Assembly: GCA_977006965.1 (NCBI GenBank)
Contig: OZ345377.1
Coordinates: 1,054,001 to 1,118,000 of the forward strand
From: Phymatolithon calcareum
Lineage: Eukaryota > Rhodophyta > Florideophyceae > Hapalidiales
Length of the DNA stretch: 64,000 nt
Reading direction: 5' to 3'
Under the pieces are notes generated by a model, which saw only the letters and a list, made by a program, of their open reading frames with translations, was not told the DNA's origin and made no database searches. The translations under genes were made by a program, and so were the position numbers. Position 1 is the stretch's first letter. The number at the start of each line of letters is the position of its first letter. Below, piece by piece: positions 41,047 through 53,521 of the stretch.

Positions 41047-43101
41047 CAGGGGGGTCGCTATATAATGCTACATCGAACCAGACCAAAAAATGCGCACTAT
41101 CTAGGTTCCGCACTAAATGAAATTAACAGAAGCTTTGAAAGCGTGGTTGCCGTGACCCCCAACGATGCTGCACTGAGAACGGGGAGAACGAGTTTACTGG
41201 CGTGTTTCATCTTCAGGACGCTTGTTGAACATCTCTGAGACTAGTAGCTGTCTCTGCTTATAATTGTTCTTCTTTCGAATAGCGTCTCTGAATACTCGAA
41301 ATGCTCGTTGAAGAAGACTACTAGCGTCGGGAAGGTTTCACAAAAACGCAGACTCTTGAAGAAGGCGAAACATGGTGTGCAAATCAGCGAGAGCTGGGGG
41401 AGATGCGATTACCGCAGAAACTTCTTCGTCTTCGCTCTCCTTGTCAGGTTCATGTGCGCTTTGAATTACAGGCTCCTCAAATACATCTGCAACATCGGAA
41501 ACGAAAGCCTCTTGAACATCTATATCATCCTCCACCTCAAACCAACGCTCCACATCCTCGTGTCTGACGTCGTCGTCTATTTCAGCTCTGAGCGTGTCGT
41601 CATCTGGTAAACTGACTTTCAATTTACGCAGCATCTCGATGACGTCGCTGATATCTTTCGAGCGGGACAGATTAGTCACTCTACCATACGTAGCGTTCAC
41701 ATCAGTGCTTGCTGCCAGCGGCAAACAGTCCGATTTGACCCAACAACGAGCTATCGTCATTTGAGATACGGTCTCCCAAGACGACTGCACCAGTTTCGCG
41801 ACGTCCAACATGTGTGGCGCATATCCTTCTGCTAGACCATTCATTCCACCAGCACGGTTCTTGTTCAGTTCGCGCCGCTCGGCTCGAGTTTCGATGTCCC
41901 GGATGATTTCACGCAGCATCTCGCGTCGGTATGCTTTCTTCCAGGCCGCAATAATTCCCATGTCCATGGCTTCGTGCACAGCTGTTACATTGGGCGGCAA
42001 AGGAAGGACTATGACTTGACCACGGATGTCTTTCAATTCACTGTGCGAGCTGGCATTATCAACGATAAGAGCAACGTTTTTGACGTCGTCTTTCGCACAT
42101 GAGGTAGAAAAACGTAGTTGAACCATTGGCGAAAGGTCACTGTGTTCGACCACGCCGTCTTGTTCGAGAAATAGGGAACGGGAGGTCTTCCGAGGCGAAA
42201 ACAACGCGGATTCTTGGTCTTTTCAATGATGGCCATCGGCAGTTTTTGTGATCCATCCGCAATGGCGCAGATATAGGCGGTGATGCGGTCTTTGGCCGTC
42301 ATTTGACGCGTTCCACGCAAAGTTTTCTTGTTTTCGCACTTAAGTATGTACGTTCGGCGCGGTAACAACTTGTAGAAAAGACCAGTTTCGTCTAGGTTAT
42401 AGATGCAGTCGGCTTCAAACTGACGCAGCCTCTCGCGCAGCTCGGCCATGTCTTTCGCAGCAGCCTCTACATCAGTACCTCCAGTCGCACCGTGCAGCGC
42501 GATGGAATTGATACCGTGCCGCTTCACAAAGCTCACAGACCACCCCTTGGAAGCTGTGAAACCTTCGATTCGTCGACCGCTTTCGACGCTGATGTCATCG
42601 CGTTTCAAGATAGTTTCACGAATCATTAACGCGCGCGTCTTGATAACGTCTTGGGTGACCGGGAGTTTTCCACGACGCGCCAGCTCGACAAATCGAATCA
42701 CTTTCTCATCAATCTCGAGATACAAAAGGGGGAGCGCTGTTTTGCCGTTGAATGAAGCATCATTCTCTTCAGCAGCGCGGTTGAGTTGAGGGCCATCTTT
42801 TTTCAGCTTCGTGACGAATCGCCGAGAGACCCTGAACTTGTGGATAACTAACATGCGAAGTGCTTCAAGCTTTTGTTGAAGAGTCAGCCGCGTTCTTTTC
42901 TGCCCTGGGTGCCCCATCACGGTCGACAGCGGTGAGATGGTGAGATGGAGAGCTGAGGAGACGAAGAGAAGAATGTCGGCCAGGATTTCTCTGTAAGCAA
43001 CTACACGTGTCTTTCATATGATAATCGTGCCAGCCCATAATAAGTAGCACTAAGTAGAGGGTAGCACTATATAACCCGGCACTATATAGCGACCCCCCCT
43101 G
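41047..43101. mobile_element. pogo/Tc1-type DNA transposon with TA duplication
   Basis: Element of 2055 bp. Left end caggggggtcgctatataat; right end (reverse complement) caggggggggtcgctatata. Inverted termini match over about 20 bp apart from the length of the G run. It is flanked by TA on both sides (41045-41046 and 43102-43103), the target-site duplication of the Tc1/mariner/pogo superfamily. Contains one minus-strand transposase gene with a single frameshift. Confidence 0.92.
41338..42920 (-). pseudogene. pogo-like transposase (DDE_1), one frameshift
   Basis: Transposase of the pogo/Tigger/CENP-B-related family. ATG 42920; an N-terminal HTH (RLTLQQKLEALRMLVIHKF, SRRFVTKLKKDG), a CENP-B-type DNA-binding region (FTASKGWSVSFVKRHGINSI), then the DDE_1 domain: first Asp in YNLDETGLFYKLLP, GSQKLPMAIIEKTKNPRCF, second Asp in VALIVDNASSHSEL, then LPPNVTAVHEAMDMGIIAAW, and an acidic C-terminus (VEVEDDIDV-like). 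Around 42095-42105 a one-base shift is needed to pass from PHVRK to DDVKNVALIVDN. Apart from that the reading is complete, so the copy is recent or the shift is a sequence error. Confidence 0.85.
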
Positions 43102-43103
43102 TA

Positions 43104-44401
43104 GTCCACAGCAAAATCGTACATGACTTTCCTCGGAAACTCAAGGAAACGAGAGTCGAAACTGCCTCGTATCGCCTTAGGCCCTTCGTTCTTATGCTGA
43201 ATTTAAATCCCATGATTTTAGGGTGAGAACGAGAGCAGAAAAAAAGGACTGGTCGTGGTGGGAATGATTACTCTTTGTGCAGGAATCCTTCGAGAACGAA
43301 TCAATTTCCTCAAATTGGTTTGAATTCACTTGCTCATTGTTGAATGGCAGAGATTGGACTTGAAGACTTCCTGGGAAATAAGAGCCCGTTTGTGTCGCAA
43401 CGTCATAGAAGTCTCCGTGTTACAGTTTGCATTGAGGATGCGGATAGGAGTACTTCTGATGGGTACGTTGCTGGATATATGAAGGTTCTTTAGAGCTCCA
43501 ATCGTATGAGTACATAAATGGTGACTCATAGCGCTGTTTTCTGAGACATAACCTGTTACATCGTGCTAAAACAAGTTTACATTCTTGAAAAAGGTCACCA
43601 AGCTCAGGCACAATCTCATAGACCCGTAAGCAGTTTCAGCTTATATTACTCTGAACAGCCCGGAACGACACGCTTTCAAGGACAAAAGAATATTCGTGTC
43701 TCGCGAAGAACTTGTTTCCATAAGAAGATGAGGATTTTACAACGCGTTTTCCAGATCATGTGGTGCAAGTTTGATAAATATCTGAGTTTCGACTCCTTCA
43801 GGAATTGAATTATCGGCCATGAAAGGAGAACTTTTGTCAGATTGTAAATATCATTCTTAACATGACTTGTATCAGCGGAAATCTCCTGGTGTGGAACGAG
43901 TGGGACAGACTTCTTCAACATATAGAATCCTGATTGTGAACTGGAGAATGAGTGCTTGAAAGATAGGTAATACAGCTTTCTAAATAATTTCTCACAGAAC
44001 TGTCTTGCATCCGAACGCGAAGTGGTAAAAGAAGGCGTAGAAGAAGCGACGACTTATTCATAGACAGAATCGCATTTCGGATTTTTAGTAAAGCAGAATC
44101 AGGTCCTATATCGCGAGAAACGTATCTCCTTGTCGTCCCGTACACTGATACACCTGTCTAAAGCTTGGGGTGTACCGTATCTGACACCAAGCGGATCGCG
44201 GATACAAAATCTCTCTCGTTGGACTTTATGCATTTGTGTTATATTGGCCTTTGGGTCTATGGCGACTCGTGACACACGTTGACATAACCCTGAGAGGCAG
44301 AGAGATATCTCGAGTGAGGAGAGAGGGCCTGAACGGACCGAACGGACCACAAGCGACAAAGGACAAGATTCCGGCGCGGGTGCCCGTTCCCGCGCCGGCG
44401 C
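43104..44401. other. Unrecognised, minus-strand ORF fragments
   Basis: Minus-strand frames between 44145 and 43326 read protein-like (SADTSHVKNDIYNLTKVLLS; LFQECKLVLARCNRLCLRKQ) with stops between them; probably a decayed gene or retroelement. No domain recognised. This is the continuation of the sequence left of the pogo insertion. Confidence 0.35.
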
Positions 44402-44409
44402 AAGTGGAC

Positions 44410-46636
44410 CAGGCAATGGGAGCAGTATACTGCTATTTCCGTACATTGCTTCGTCTTTTCCTATTGCAGTATACGTATTGGCCTGATGATCGGAGTGATG
44501 TCATGCATCAAATATACGAAGCGTCGATCCACTCTGGCTCTTTTATTTCCGTCCGTGTGTTGCGTCACTCCATTTCTACTTTTTTGTTTACACTCAGACA
44601 AGAGCTTCAAGCGCAAAACACATCTCCATCCCTCAGAAACCGCTTTCGGAGATTGTTCTCCACACTCGAGAATGGCCGCCCGACCAAAGCGAGAGCATGT
44701 CGTGAAAGCGCTCATGACGCAGCAATCCGACGTGGTGAAGACCATCACTACTCGGAAAGGAAACGCTCGCTCTGTAACTTGTTGGGCATATTCATGCCCG
44801 AGAAACTTGAATTGCAAAAACACACCGCCTGTTGTGTCCTTTGAGAAAGGAACTGGGTACACGAACCCATACTCGCACCTCGTTTCCTGCGCCGCCGATG
44901 GCAACGAAACGAAGTTGCTAGAGCTTTATCGCGCTCGTTCATCCCTGTCGGATGGGAATGGAGAAGATGGACGCATCTCGTCGTATTTTACGACAGCCTT
45001 ATCGAGCACGGACCGAGAACGCGCCATGTATCAATACATCGACGTCATTGTGTCACCATCGCTGCCCATCGCTTACGTCGAGAATTCGCGCTTTCGAGAA
45101 TTCAGCAAATTTGACGAACGTATTTCTGTCAAAGCGTTCCGTGAAACTGTGTTCAAGTTAGTGGAGGTTGTCGAATCGGGAGTGCAAAACGACTTGAAAG
45201 ATAGTCGGGGTGCCGTTATGCATGACGCATGGACTAACAACGGCTCGAACTTTCTTGGAATCTTCGCAGTATTCATGAAGAAGGTGAAGTTCATGGAAGG
45301 TGGAGTTGAATCCTGGCGCGAAGAGCTGGCGATGCCACTTCTGTCAATGTCACCAATTGCGAAGCGTGACGAAGAAGGTGAAATCCAAAGCGCTCATGCT
45401 ATCTCGTTTGATACTGAGGGACACATTCGTCAACTCGAGTCTATTTTCAACTACTACCACATCGACGTACACGAGTGGGCCGTGTGTCAGATTGCGGATA
45501 GCTGTGCTTTGAAGAAGTGCATCGCCGTCAAGATGAGCATCCCTCATGTCGGGTGCTGCAATCACAAGCTCGCACTGGACGTCAACGGGATGGTCTCATC
45601 TCCTGCACTTGCACGCACTCTCGATGCCGTTCGCACTACAATGAGAGAGTGCAAGAGCAGTATCAAAAATCGAGCGATGTTGTACCGTCTATCGGATCTC
45701 GGACCTGCTCTTCCTTCCGCTACTCGTTGGTCTGGGTTGTGCGCCATGGTAACTCGTTTCAATCGAATTCGAAACGAGTTGGAAGAAGTAGCGGATACGG
45801 ATGGATTGGAACTGACGATTTCGCGTACGCCCCGTTTTCGTGCTCAATGCAAGCAATTGGCGAAATATTTGAGTGGCATTAACACTGTCACCAAAGCGCT
45901 TCAAAAGCGAGGAGCCACGCTTGATACCTGTCGCTTTCTACTGGATACTCTGACTGAAACTATTGCCATTCAAAAGAATAATCCGGATGCTCAAATTTAT
46001 GGATGCACACTCAAGGATGAGTACACCAAACTTCATTCCACGCACTCTCCGAGTTCGGTCTTCGAATCCGGTGTTGTGAAAATTCAGCGAAACGAAGTTG
46101 ACACTCTGACCGACGACGAACGGGATGCTTGTTTATCTCTAAAAGTACAAGATGATACTAGTAGGAATGATGATGATGATGCAAGAAGTAGCAGCGAGAA
46201 CTTATCGATGGCGGAGATTTTCGAAAAACGCAAGCGACGTCGTCGCAGTACTGGACAGCTCTACATGAATCTCGATTTCATGCTTGGTTCGTCGAAATCG
46301 AGCGTCTTTTCTCAGTGGCAGGCGGTATACTGGAGAGTAACAGGCAACGCATGACGCCTTTACTTTTCGAGTCGCTTTTGTTCTTGAAGGTGAATCGGAA
46401 CTACTGGGATACAAAAACTGTCGTGACCGCAATGTCAAGCGCACGCAGCGATTTAGTTGCTCAGAGGGTTTCGGAAGATGCCGAGCAAGAGGTACTGTCG
46501 ACCATGTAACAGATTCAAGCCTATTACCTCTATTGCAATAGCAATAGGATATTGGAAGTTCGAGAGCTATTGCAGTATCTATTGCACTCTTGCGGTTGGT
46601 CCCAATAAATAAGCAGTATACTGCTCCCATTGCCTG
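44410..46636. mobile_element. hAT transposon with perfect 8-bp target duplication
   Basis: Element of 2227 bp. Both ends start caggcaatgggagcagtata (left at 44410; right end inverted, ending 46636), and the terminal repeats extend to about 28 bp. Flanking 8-bp duplications are identical: aagtggac at 44402-44409 and 46637-46644, as expected for hAT. Short subterminal motifs ctattgcagtat and tattgcaatag recur near both ends. Encodes one transposase gene. Confidence 0.96.
44672..46509 (+). pseudogene. hAT transposase, one frameshift near the C-terminus
   Basis: From ATG 44672 (gagaATGgcc; MAARPKREHVVKALMTQQ). A BED-like zinc region is suggested by W..Y.CP and GYTNPYSHLVSCA. Catalytic core landmarks: first Asp in AVMHDAWTNNGSNFLGIF, the CCNHKLALDVN C..H motif, and SATRWSGLCAM. 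The frame is open to about 46280. The conserved hATC end, EIERLFSVAGGILESNRQR and LLFESLLFLKVNRNYW, is in the next frame and runs to the stop at 46509 (EQEVLSTM). So a one-base change around 46280-46290 separates the dimerisation/catalytic-Glu part from the rest. Otherwise full length (about 610 aa). Together with identical duplications, this indicates a young copy that has just lost its frame, or a sequence error. Confidence 0.9.
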
Positions 46637-46644
46637 AAGTGGAC

Positions 46645-49046
46645 GCAGCAGTAATGCTGCGCAACGTGATTCTTCTGACGGTAATTCCGTCGGAAATGGC
46701 TGGCGCTATCTCGAACGCGCTCGCCTGGGACTCGGCAAATCGAGAACTTGCCACGCTCGAAATGCCAGACCCAACCCCGACGTCGCTGGATTTCCAAGAA
46801 GTCTTGCGAATTTAAGCGGATTTGATAGAGGCCGGTTATGATTGCCGGTCCGGCTACCCGTGCACCTGTGCGTCACAGGAAGGAGCCAAGAGTTCAGTCA
46901 GGAATTTTTCCCCGCTACATTGCAGGGTTTTTTGAAATGACAAGAGCTGTGCTCCGGCGTCCCCTGGGTAGAAGACTATCGCCTTCTGGTAGTATGGTAG
47001 TACATGGATTCCGCCCTGTGTGGTGTGCCGCAACGCTCAAGGAAGCTGGGAGAGAAGACAGAAGGAAATGAAAGAAGGCAGAGAGATGATTAGCTACCGT
47101 GAACGTCCTAAATGGTTTCCAACCCGGGCATCCATTGAAGGACGGCGAATGAAGATTGGCTGCGAAGCGATATGGATATTAAGCTGGACCATGGTCTGCA
47201 CCTTGTTCAGCTTGGACAGCTGTTGTGACATCAAGTACCACTCGTATCTGTTAAGGTCTACTAGAGCCGTAAGGATGCGGAGTTGTTCCATCAGCTTCGA
47301 GAAATCCCGCAGTAAAAGAAAGAAAGAACCCTGAGAGGCACTGTAAGGTAGAATGTTTATTGCATAAAGTGTCATACTCTCCTTACTGTAGGGCTAGCAA
47401 GGTAGCATTACAGTAGAGTCCCGATACCATCGACGGTTATCGCACGCCATATAGGCTCCACCTTTGCATCGTTTAGTAAACATCCAAGCTTTGCTTAACT
47501 TGGAGAGTCTTCGGAACGGCGATCGGGCCCACCACAACTCTCGTCCTAGCCAAGCGCTCCCCAAGAGCTTCTCAAGTGTTGTCTGTGCACCGATCTCCAG
47601 ATCTGTGCTCCAGCGATTGCATCCACACCCAGAGTTGGGCGCCGGATCTCTGATGAGTCCGGCGCTACCCCAAACAATCCTCAAATCCTCCCTTTGGGCT
47701 TCGGCACATTACCCTTGCCATTATCGCTACGCAACTCCCGATCTCGACACATAACTCGTGCCATTGTCGCTACGTGACTGCCGACCTCGGTGAAGCTAAC
47801 TATCGTCCCCAGGCCACTTCCCAAACGCGCTGACACGCTACCGAGGTGTCTTGGGGACTGGCACCGCAAGTGCCACCGACACCCTCGTATCGTTATCCTA
47901 CCGCATTCAAGCAACTTTTCTCGAAAAGAATGATAGCAGGCATTATCCCACGCACCAGACTTGTCGAGGGCCTTACTGAAGACATAGCCCAGCTCTTTGT
48001 CAGTACTGTCCGCAGCTTCAATCCGACTCATTTCTCCGAAACATTGGTAAATGGAATTCTGTCAAGTTTTAAGTATCCCTGACTGATTCCATCCACACAT
48101 AGCGCGTTCATGGAAGCAGATTCATCACTTTCACCAATGTCGCACTTATAAATTCTCTTTGGAGGTGCCGTGCACATTACTTTTAGAATCAGAGGGCACA
48201 GTCGCCGGAGAGTCTCATCAGAGCGGCACGGTGAAAATCGTGACATGAGTCTAAGCATGGAGTTTTCAGATGCCATTTAGCGATAGTAACTCAAGCGCCC
48301 ACTTAGTGTTCCATTCGAGAGCATTACTCCGTACTGCTCACTTCGCATCAAAGCGTGTGTTGCGACACTTGTAACGTTCAACAGAAAAATACAACATTAT
48401 CTTCCTTTGAACATATCTGTCCCAATGTAATGTTGTGAGCTGCACGTCAACTCTTCTGGATCAAGTTTGCAAGGTCCAATAGAGAACATGAGAACGCCAA
48501 TGACGTGACGTTTGCGGGATCATTCCACTCTCAAACTTTCACAAATTCTGCACTGCTGTGGAGCATTAAGAATGAACGGCTTCCCTTCGCGAGCAAGCAA
48601 GTATACGTCTTCATAGACATGTATAAATTTCCTGCAGTTCACAGGAGCCAGAGGCAGGATCGATATTTCAAAATCGATGTCAACTTGCGGGAGCGAGATT
48701 TGTACTAGACTAATTTAAATCCGAATTCTCATCCTCTCGCAGTACGAGCGGTATTGCTCTTGACTGATGACATGCTCCACTCAGAAAATTGTCGAAAATA
48801 GGGAAAACGTAGGGAACAGATCCCTTCGTAAGACGACGTACGGGTATGAACTTTACGGATTTTGCGTCGGAAGCTTTTTTATAATGCGGAAAAAAATTGA
48901 TCTCTTGTGTGTGAAAAAAAGCAACGAAGTGAGCTGATCTAGACTGAGAAATTTGGAACTTCCGCTCTGGAAAAAACGGGCGCAACCGCCTTGCAGGCGG
49001 TACGCTCAGATAAATTGATCTATAGGGAGAGTGCAGTCAAAAGCTT
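46645..49046. other. No gene recognised
   Basis: Several short frames, none with a recognisable domain. A small hairpin (accgccttgcaggcggt) lies near 48984-49000. The rest is unassigned. Confidence 0.35.
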
Positions 49047-49560
49047 TCATAGACTTTTCACTTGGGCACAAAAATCAGATTCTCCGTTTATAGTGCGCTG
49101 TGGAGTGCTTCGACGTCGATTAAAGCCTATGCTCGTGCAGTGAATAGATCCCTCTAAATCGATCCTCGTTGAGAATACATGTCGATCCATAGAATTTACA
49201 GAGCGAGACTCCACTCCCCTTGACCGTGGGACCTTGAAGATTACTTCACGACATGGTGCGTCAAGAACATGACAGTCAGAATATTCGCCCGGAAGTATAA
49301 TTTCATTCATATGGACTTCCATATTATTTTCGTAGTTCTCTAGACCAATTAGACATTTCGTAGAACTTTGTGTCAAGAATACTCCAAAAATCGCTTCCAT
49401 CACCTTCAACACGGGATCGAGGTCCCGAACTTCGATGAAATGTGGAGCTCCCGACTGCTGTTCTTCTCCGGCCCATCCACCCGGGAAATGAAGTTCAATT
49501 TCTTGATTATCCGCTCGCAAGGGCCGACGCACGTTCAGCAAATGGGCAAGCCACCTTCTA
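49047..49560 (-). CDS. Unknown ORF, no proper start
   Basis: An open minus-strand frame ending at 49047 with protein-like content (LIGLENYENNMEVHMNEIIL, CREVIFKVPRSRGVESRSVN). The frame runs to 49628 but its apparent start there is GTG; the first in-frame ATG lies near residue 92 (MEAIFGVFLT). No domain recognised. Listed only because it is the longest frame in a 4-kb stretch. Confidence 0.2.
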
Positions 49561-49629
49561 GTTGGGATTAAACTTGCTGGTGACGACTGGCAGACGTTCT
49601 GCTTTCGCACCACACTCAGCGTACCCACA

Positions 49630-51440
49630 CGGCCATTGGCGCCTTACCGTCAAGCCGTGTAGTTGGTTGTGCTTCACCTTGCGGACTCTCCGCGTGGATC
49701 TCTCCGTCCACCGAGAGCTCTCTATCGATTCGCTCACCTGGCTGGCCAACCGCCATTACAGACTTTTGGGCTATCCGCTCTGCCTTGCTTCCAGTCACAC
49801 CAACGGTGCTCATTCGATTTCCTTCGGCGTAGCGCCACAGAAAGAAACGCAGAATTTTCCGAAGATCATCGTTACTCCAAAGACGGGTCATCTGTGCATC
49901 TACGGAGGTCTCACAGGTCGTCGGCTGGACCCTGTGGGTATTGAAAACAATAGGAGGTCTGTCCCAAAAGACGGGAGGTGTTTCTTAAAGTTAAGGCACT
50001 GGACGAAGGTGATTGTGCGCGCATATCGAGATGCATGTCAAAGTGTTGACTTTCCCTCCACCATACGGTCATTGCTGTGCGAAAAGTGGAATGTATCATA
50101 ATGTTAGTCCCCATAATACGTACAGTTCTTGGCGTTCAGTCATGTTGATTTTCCCCACAGCATTTGGCTATTGCTGTGGCAAAATGGAATGTATGGCACT
50201 GTCAGCACGTATGACACGTGGAGTTCTTGGCGCTGAGCAACTTTGATTATCCCCGCAGCTTTTGGCCATCGCTACGGTCAAAGTGGAATTTATGACAATG
50301 TGACTGAGCATGACATATGGAGTTTTTGGCGTTGAGCTGATTGAAGCCGGCACGATCAGGTTTACGGGCCAGGTCTATCCTGTGTGATTCAAATTGTCCC
50401 TGAAATCAGCGTCAGTTAAATTCAGACATGAGTCCCTGATCTGATTGGGAGGTGCTTGTTGCAGACCTATGTCATTGGCTGAAGACAGTAAAGCTTCGTG
50501 ACACATTCATTGGTCTTGAAGACTATTCTGTCATCCTTTTTCATTATTCTGCTTGTACACGCACTGCTTCTAAAGTACATTGTGGTGAAATGGACTGACC
50601 CTGCACCTCAGGGCCGCAACTCATTGAGTCACTACCCCCGTGCTTCTCGGGACGCTGACGGACAGAGATCATATTCGCCCCATGGTTCGACTTAGCCCAT
50701 TTGATATGTTAGAACGTCACGCATAGCTTAGGGCAGCAGTATGATAAGTGTAGAAACTTTATCATATTTTTCGGCATTACAGTTCGGCCCGCGGGGATAA
50801 AACCCTCGCAGGACGGCGTAACAAAATGAATGAAACCAATTTGGACCGTAAAGATCTCTCCTTGGACTTCGTCCACATCGGAATATCCCTTGAAAGTACA
50901 TCCACCGTGGTCCCGTGGTCCCTGATCAACAAGTCGGCTTCGTTAATCGAGCGTTGTCCCGGATCAGGCGCGCATACTTCCCCCTTATCTCTCTTGGTGA
51001 CCTCAAAGCGCCCACCTCACCATCCTTTCGGGCCTTCAGATTCCCCTTGTGTGATCACGACCCAGTTTGGCTGACACCCCCTGCACTGGAACGCTTGCGC
51101 ACTAGGCACCACCGCGCGATCGCGAGCCCACGATTTCAAGTTATTTGCTCTCCCACCTCCGTCTCCCTTCTCTTCGGGGTTTGTTTCGATACCACGTCTC
51201 GGGCCTCACTCTTCGTTGTGCTACGCACGTCTACGAACATATGGTGGTGCACTATGTTAGTTCACTAGTGGAGTTACTTGAACGTCTACGGCACGGTAAG
51301 CCTTTGATCAATATTTTCCATTGTGTGAAACGAAAATCCCTTTGCTCTGATCAATTGGCATGACAAGAACTCAATTGATCAGGGAACTTAGTTCGTTCTG
51401 ATCAATGGGGATTAGATTATACTCATAAATTTACGAAGTT
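49630..51440. other. No gene recognised; contains 98-bp tandem repeat
   Basis: Unassigned except for the imperfect tandem repeat at 50025-50345 (separate entry). A weak inverted repeat (ctgatcaattg / caattgatcag) is near 51347-51379. Confidence 0.35.
50025..50345. repeat. About 98-bp imperfect tandem repeat, 3 units
   Basis: The block 'gtggaatgtat/ttat' recurs at about 50087, 50185 and 50284, and 'gttcttggcgttcag', 'gttcttggcgctgag' and 'gtttttggcgttgag' follow each. Units have diverged by roughly a fifth. No coding role apparent. Confidence 0.8.
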
Positions 51441-51479
51441 GTAGATTGCATTCGTTATATTTCGAAACACTGCAAGAAT

Positions 51480-52050
51480 CTGGCCAGAGAACGCTTAACA
51501 TTCGCAACGTTGCTGTGCTGTACAGGACTGTGCAATTGATTGCGTGTTGGCTCACAACACACGGTTCAATGAATGCTGGACAAGCCTTTCAGAAATCCCA
51601 CGAGGGATCTGTCACAAAGAAGAGCAGTAGAGAAGAGATAATGAAGGTTTGGGAAGGAAGAAGAAGGCAGATCAATGAAGATTCCTATTGAAGGCAAGTT
51701 ACCAGGGATCCTTTACATAAGAGAAAGAACGACATGTTTAAGGTGCCGAAGGTTGACATTTAACAGAGCACTCATTTGGAGAAAATCAGAATGAGGTGCC
51801 TACTTTGGGATTACGGCAGTGATAAAACTAGTCGCCTTACAACGTACTCTAGCGTCGTCGAAGATGAGTACAGAAATTGAGTTCGAGTGCAAGAGATTCA
51901 CAGAAGCTCATATTGGGATAGAATTACGAACGAAGTACGTTTTGAGTAGCCAGAGGACTTTAGCTTAGAGAATATCGCAAGAGCTGTCCCGTTACTCAAG
52001 GTGAGGCATTGGGAGCTCTTAAAATAAAACCACCAAATATCCAATGCATG
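51480..52050 (+). pseudogene. LINE C-terminus and tail
   Basis: Reads REEIMKVWEGRRRQINED, then in shifted frames LPGILYIRERTTCLRCRRLT, FNRALIWRKSE, AVIKLVALQRTLASSKMS and FECKRFTEAHIGIELRTKYV, matching the C-terminal region of the other LINE copies (KKRRLEDAIQIWKN ... LHLRDRTRQLRC). It ends in the family tail 'gaggcattgggagctcttaa' and A-rich sequence. Confidence 0.7.
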
Positions 52051-52060
52051 CTGTAAGTAT

Positions 52061-52526
52061 TGCTTGCGTAGGACAGGGCGAAGGAAGGACCAGGGAGAGA
52101 GTGACAACTGGAATGGGGGCAACTGCATGCTTGAAGAAGTTCATTTTTTCAAAAAGTTTTTTGAACGACTGGCATCCAGCGAGATGCAGGCTGCAGCAGG
52201 ATATACGGCCCCATTTGTGACTGCCGGCAAATCAAGTCGGCCGAATCAATGTAATCCGTTTGCAGGCGGCATTGTGCTGCGAGGAGCGGAAGGGTGATTA
52301 TCAGTCAGCTGGATGGAGTTGGTATTTTGACTTCCACTTCTCGGACGGCGGGCCTCAGTGCAGTGCATATGGGGAGAGGTAGGTGCTGAGGGAGTGGAGA
52401 ATTTCAATGGTCATATGGATGTTGAATGTATCAGCAATGAAGTTGTGAGGAAATTACTAAAATTACCACGAGGCACCCGTGGTGTTATGACATTGTTCTG
52501 TTCTGTCAGCATTCGGCAACTGGGGC
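52061..52526. other. Short spacer, no gene
   Basis: Unassigned. The segment 'tgaggaaattactaaaattaccacg' near 52444 resembles the 'ggaaattactaaaatgacca' seen at 5941, a weak dispersed similarity. Confidence 0.35.
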
Positions 52527-52679
52527 AGGCAACCTTAACCATCAGCCAAAATCGCCGCGCCGTGCGTACAATGGGGGCCTTCTGGTCCACACCGGTCCCG
52601 ACCAGAGGTCCCAGTTTAATTTTGATACATGGAAAAACGAGGCCGGCGGGCTTGCGTTGGCCGCCCAAATATCATAAAG

Positions 52680-53440
52680 CACATGCGTCCTGCCTGCACA
52701 CCTACCCGCCCGCCGCCGGATCGCAATCGTTCCCACCTGCACTTGTTTGCCTGCTCGCCCGCCTGCCTGCTTGTGCCCGTCCACCTGCCCGCCTGCGCTT
52801 GTCTGCCTACAAGCTCCCGGCCTGACTCCCTATCGAAATCGTGCCCGCCTGCGCTTGTCTGCGAGCAAACCTACCCGCCCGCTTTCCTATCGAAATCGTG
52901 GCCGTCTGGGCTTGTTTACTTATTCGTCCGCCTGCTGCCCGCGCTTTTCTGCCTGTAAACCTATCCGTTCGCAATCGCGCGTGCCTGCTTGTCTGCGCTT
53001 GTCTGCCTGCACATCTACCGGCCCGCCGCCCTATCGAAATCATGCCCGCCTGCGCCTGTCTGCCTGCAAACCTACTCGCCCGCCGCCGGATCGCAATCGT
53101 GCTCGCCTGCGCTTGTCTGTCAGCACATTTTCCCGCCCTCCGCCATATGGAAATCTTGCACGCCTGCGCTTGTCTGCTCGTCCGCCCGCCTGCCTATGCT
53201 TGTCCGCCTGCCGGGCTGCCCGCCAAAAAGCGGTCTTGTTCGACCGTCCGCCCCTAGCCCCACAAAAAATAGTTTCTTTGTTCGGCCGCCCGCCCCTCGC
53301 CACACAAAAGTCTGCCTTGATCGGCTCTCCGCCCAGCGCCCCACTAAAAACATTCTACATTGCTTGCTCGCCAGCTCCCGCCCACGAAACCAAGATGCCT
53401 CAGCACCTATCCGCTCGCTCGTCTGCTCGTTTTTTTGTGT
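52680..53440. repeat. GC-rich minisatellite (units about 66 bp) in the left arm
   Basis: Imperfect units of the form atcgcaatcgtgcccgcctg, cgcttgtctgcctgcaaacc, tacccgcccgccgcc. An inverted, shorter version occupies about 54580-54870 in the right arm. Open frames on several strands (Pro/Ala/Cys or Arg/Gly/Gln-rich) are artefacts of the repeat. Confidence 0.85.
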
Positions 53441-53521
53441 GCTAAGCGAAAGGATGTTGTAGAAGGGTAGGCTTATTAAAACGTTCCGAGTTTATTTTCA
53501 TCCAACAGTGTAGTATGGTGT

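Noticed and set aside
52629-53462. Long Pro/Cys/Leu- and Arg/Gly/Gln-rich ORFs
   Set aside because: GC-rich minisatellite inside the inverted-repeat arms; all frames are open because of the repeat.
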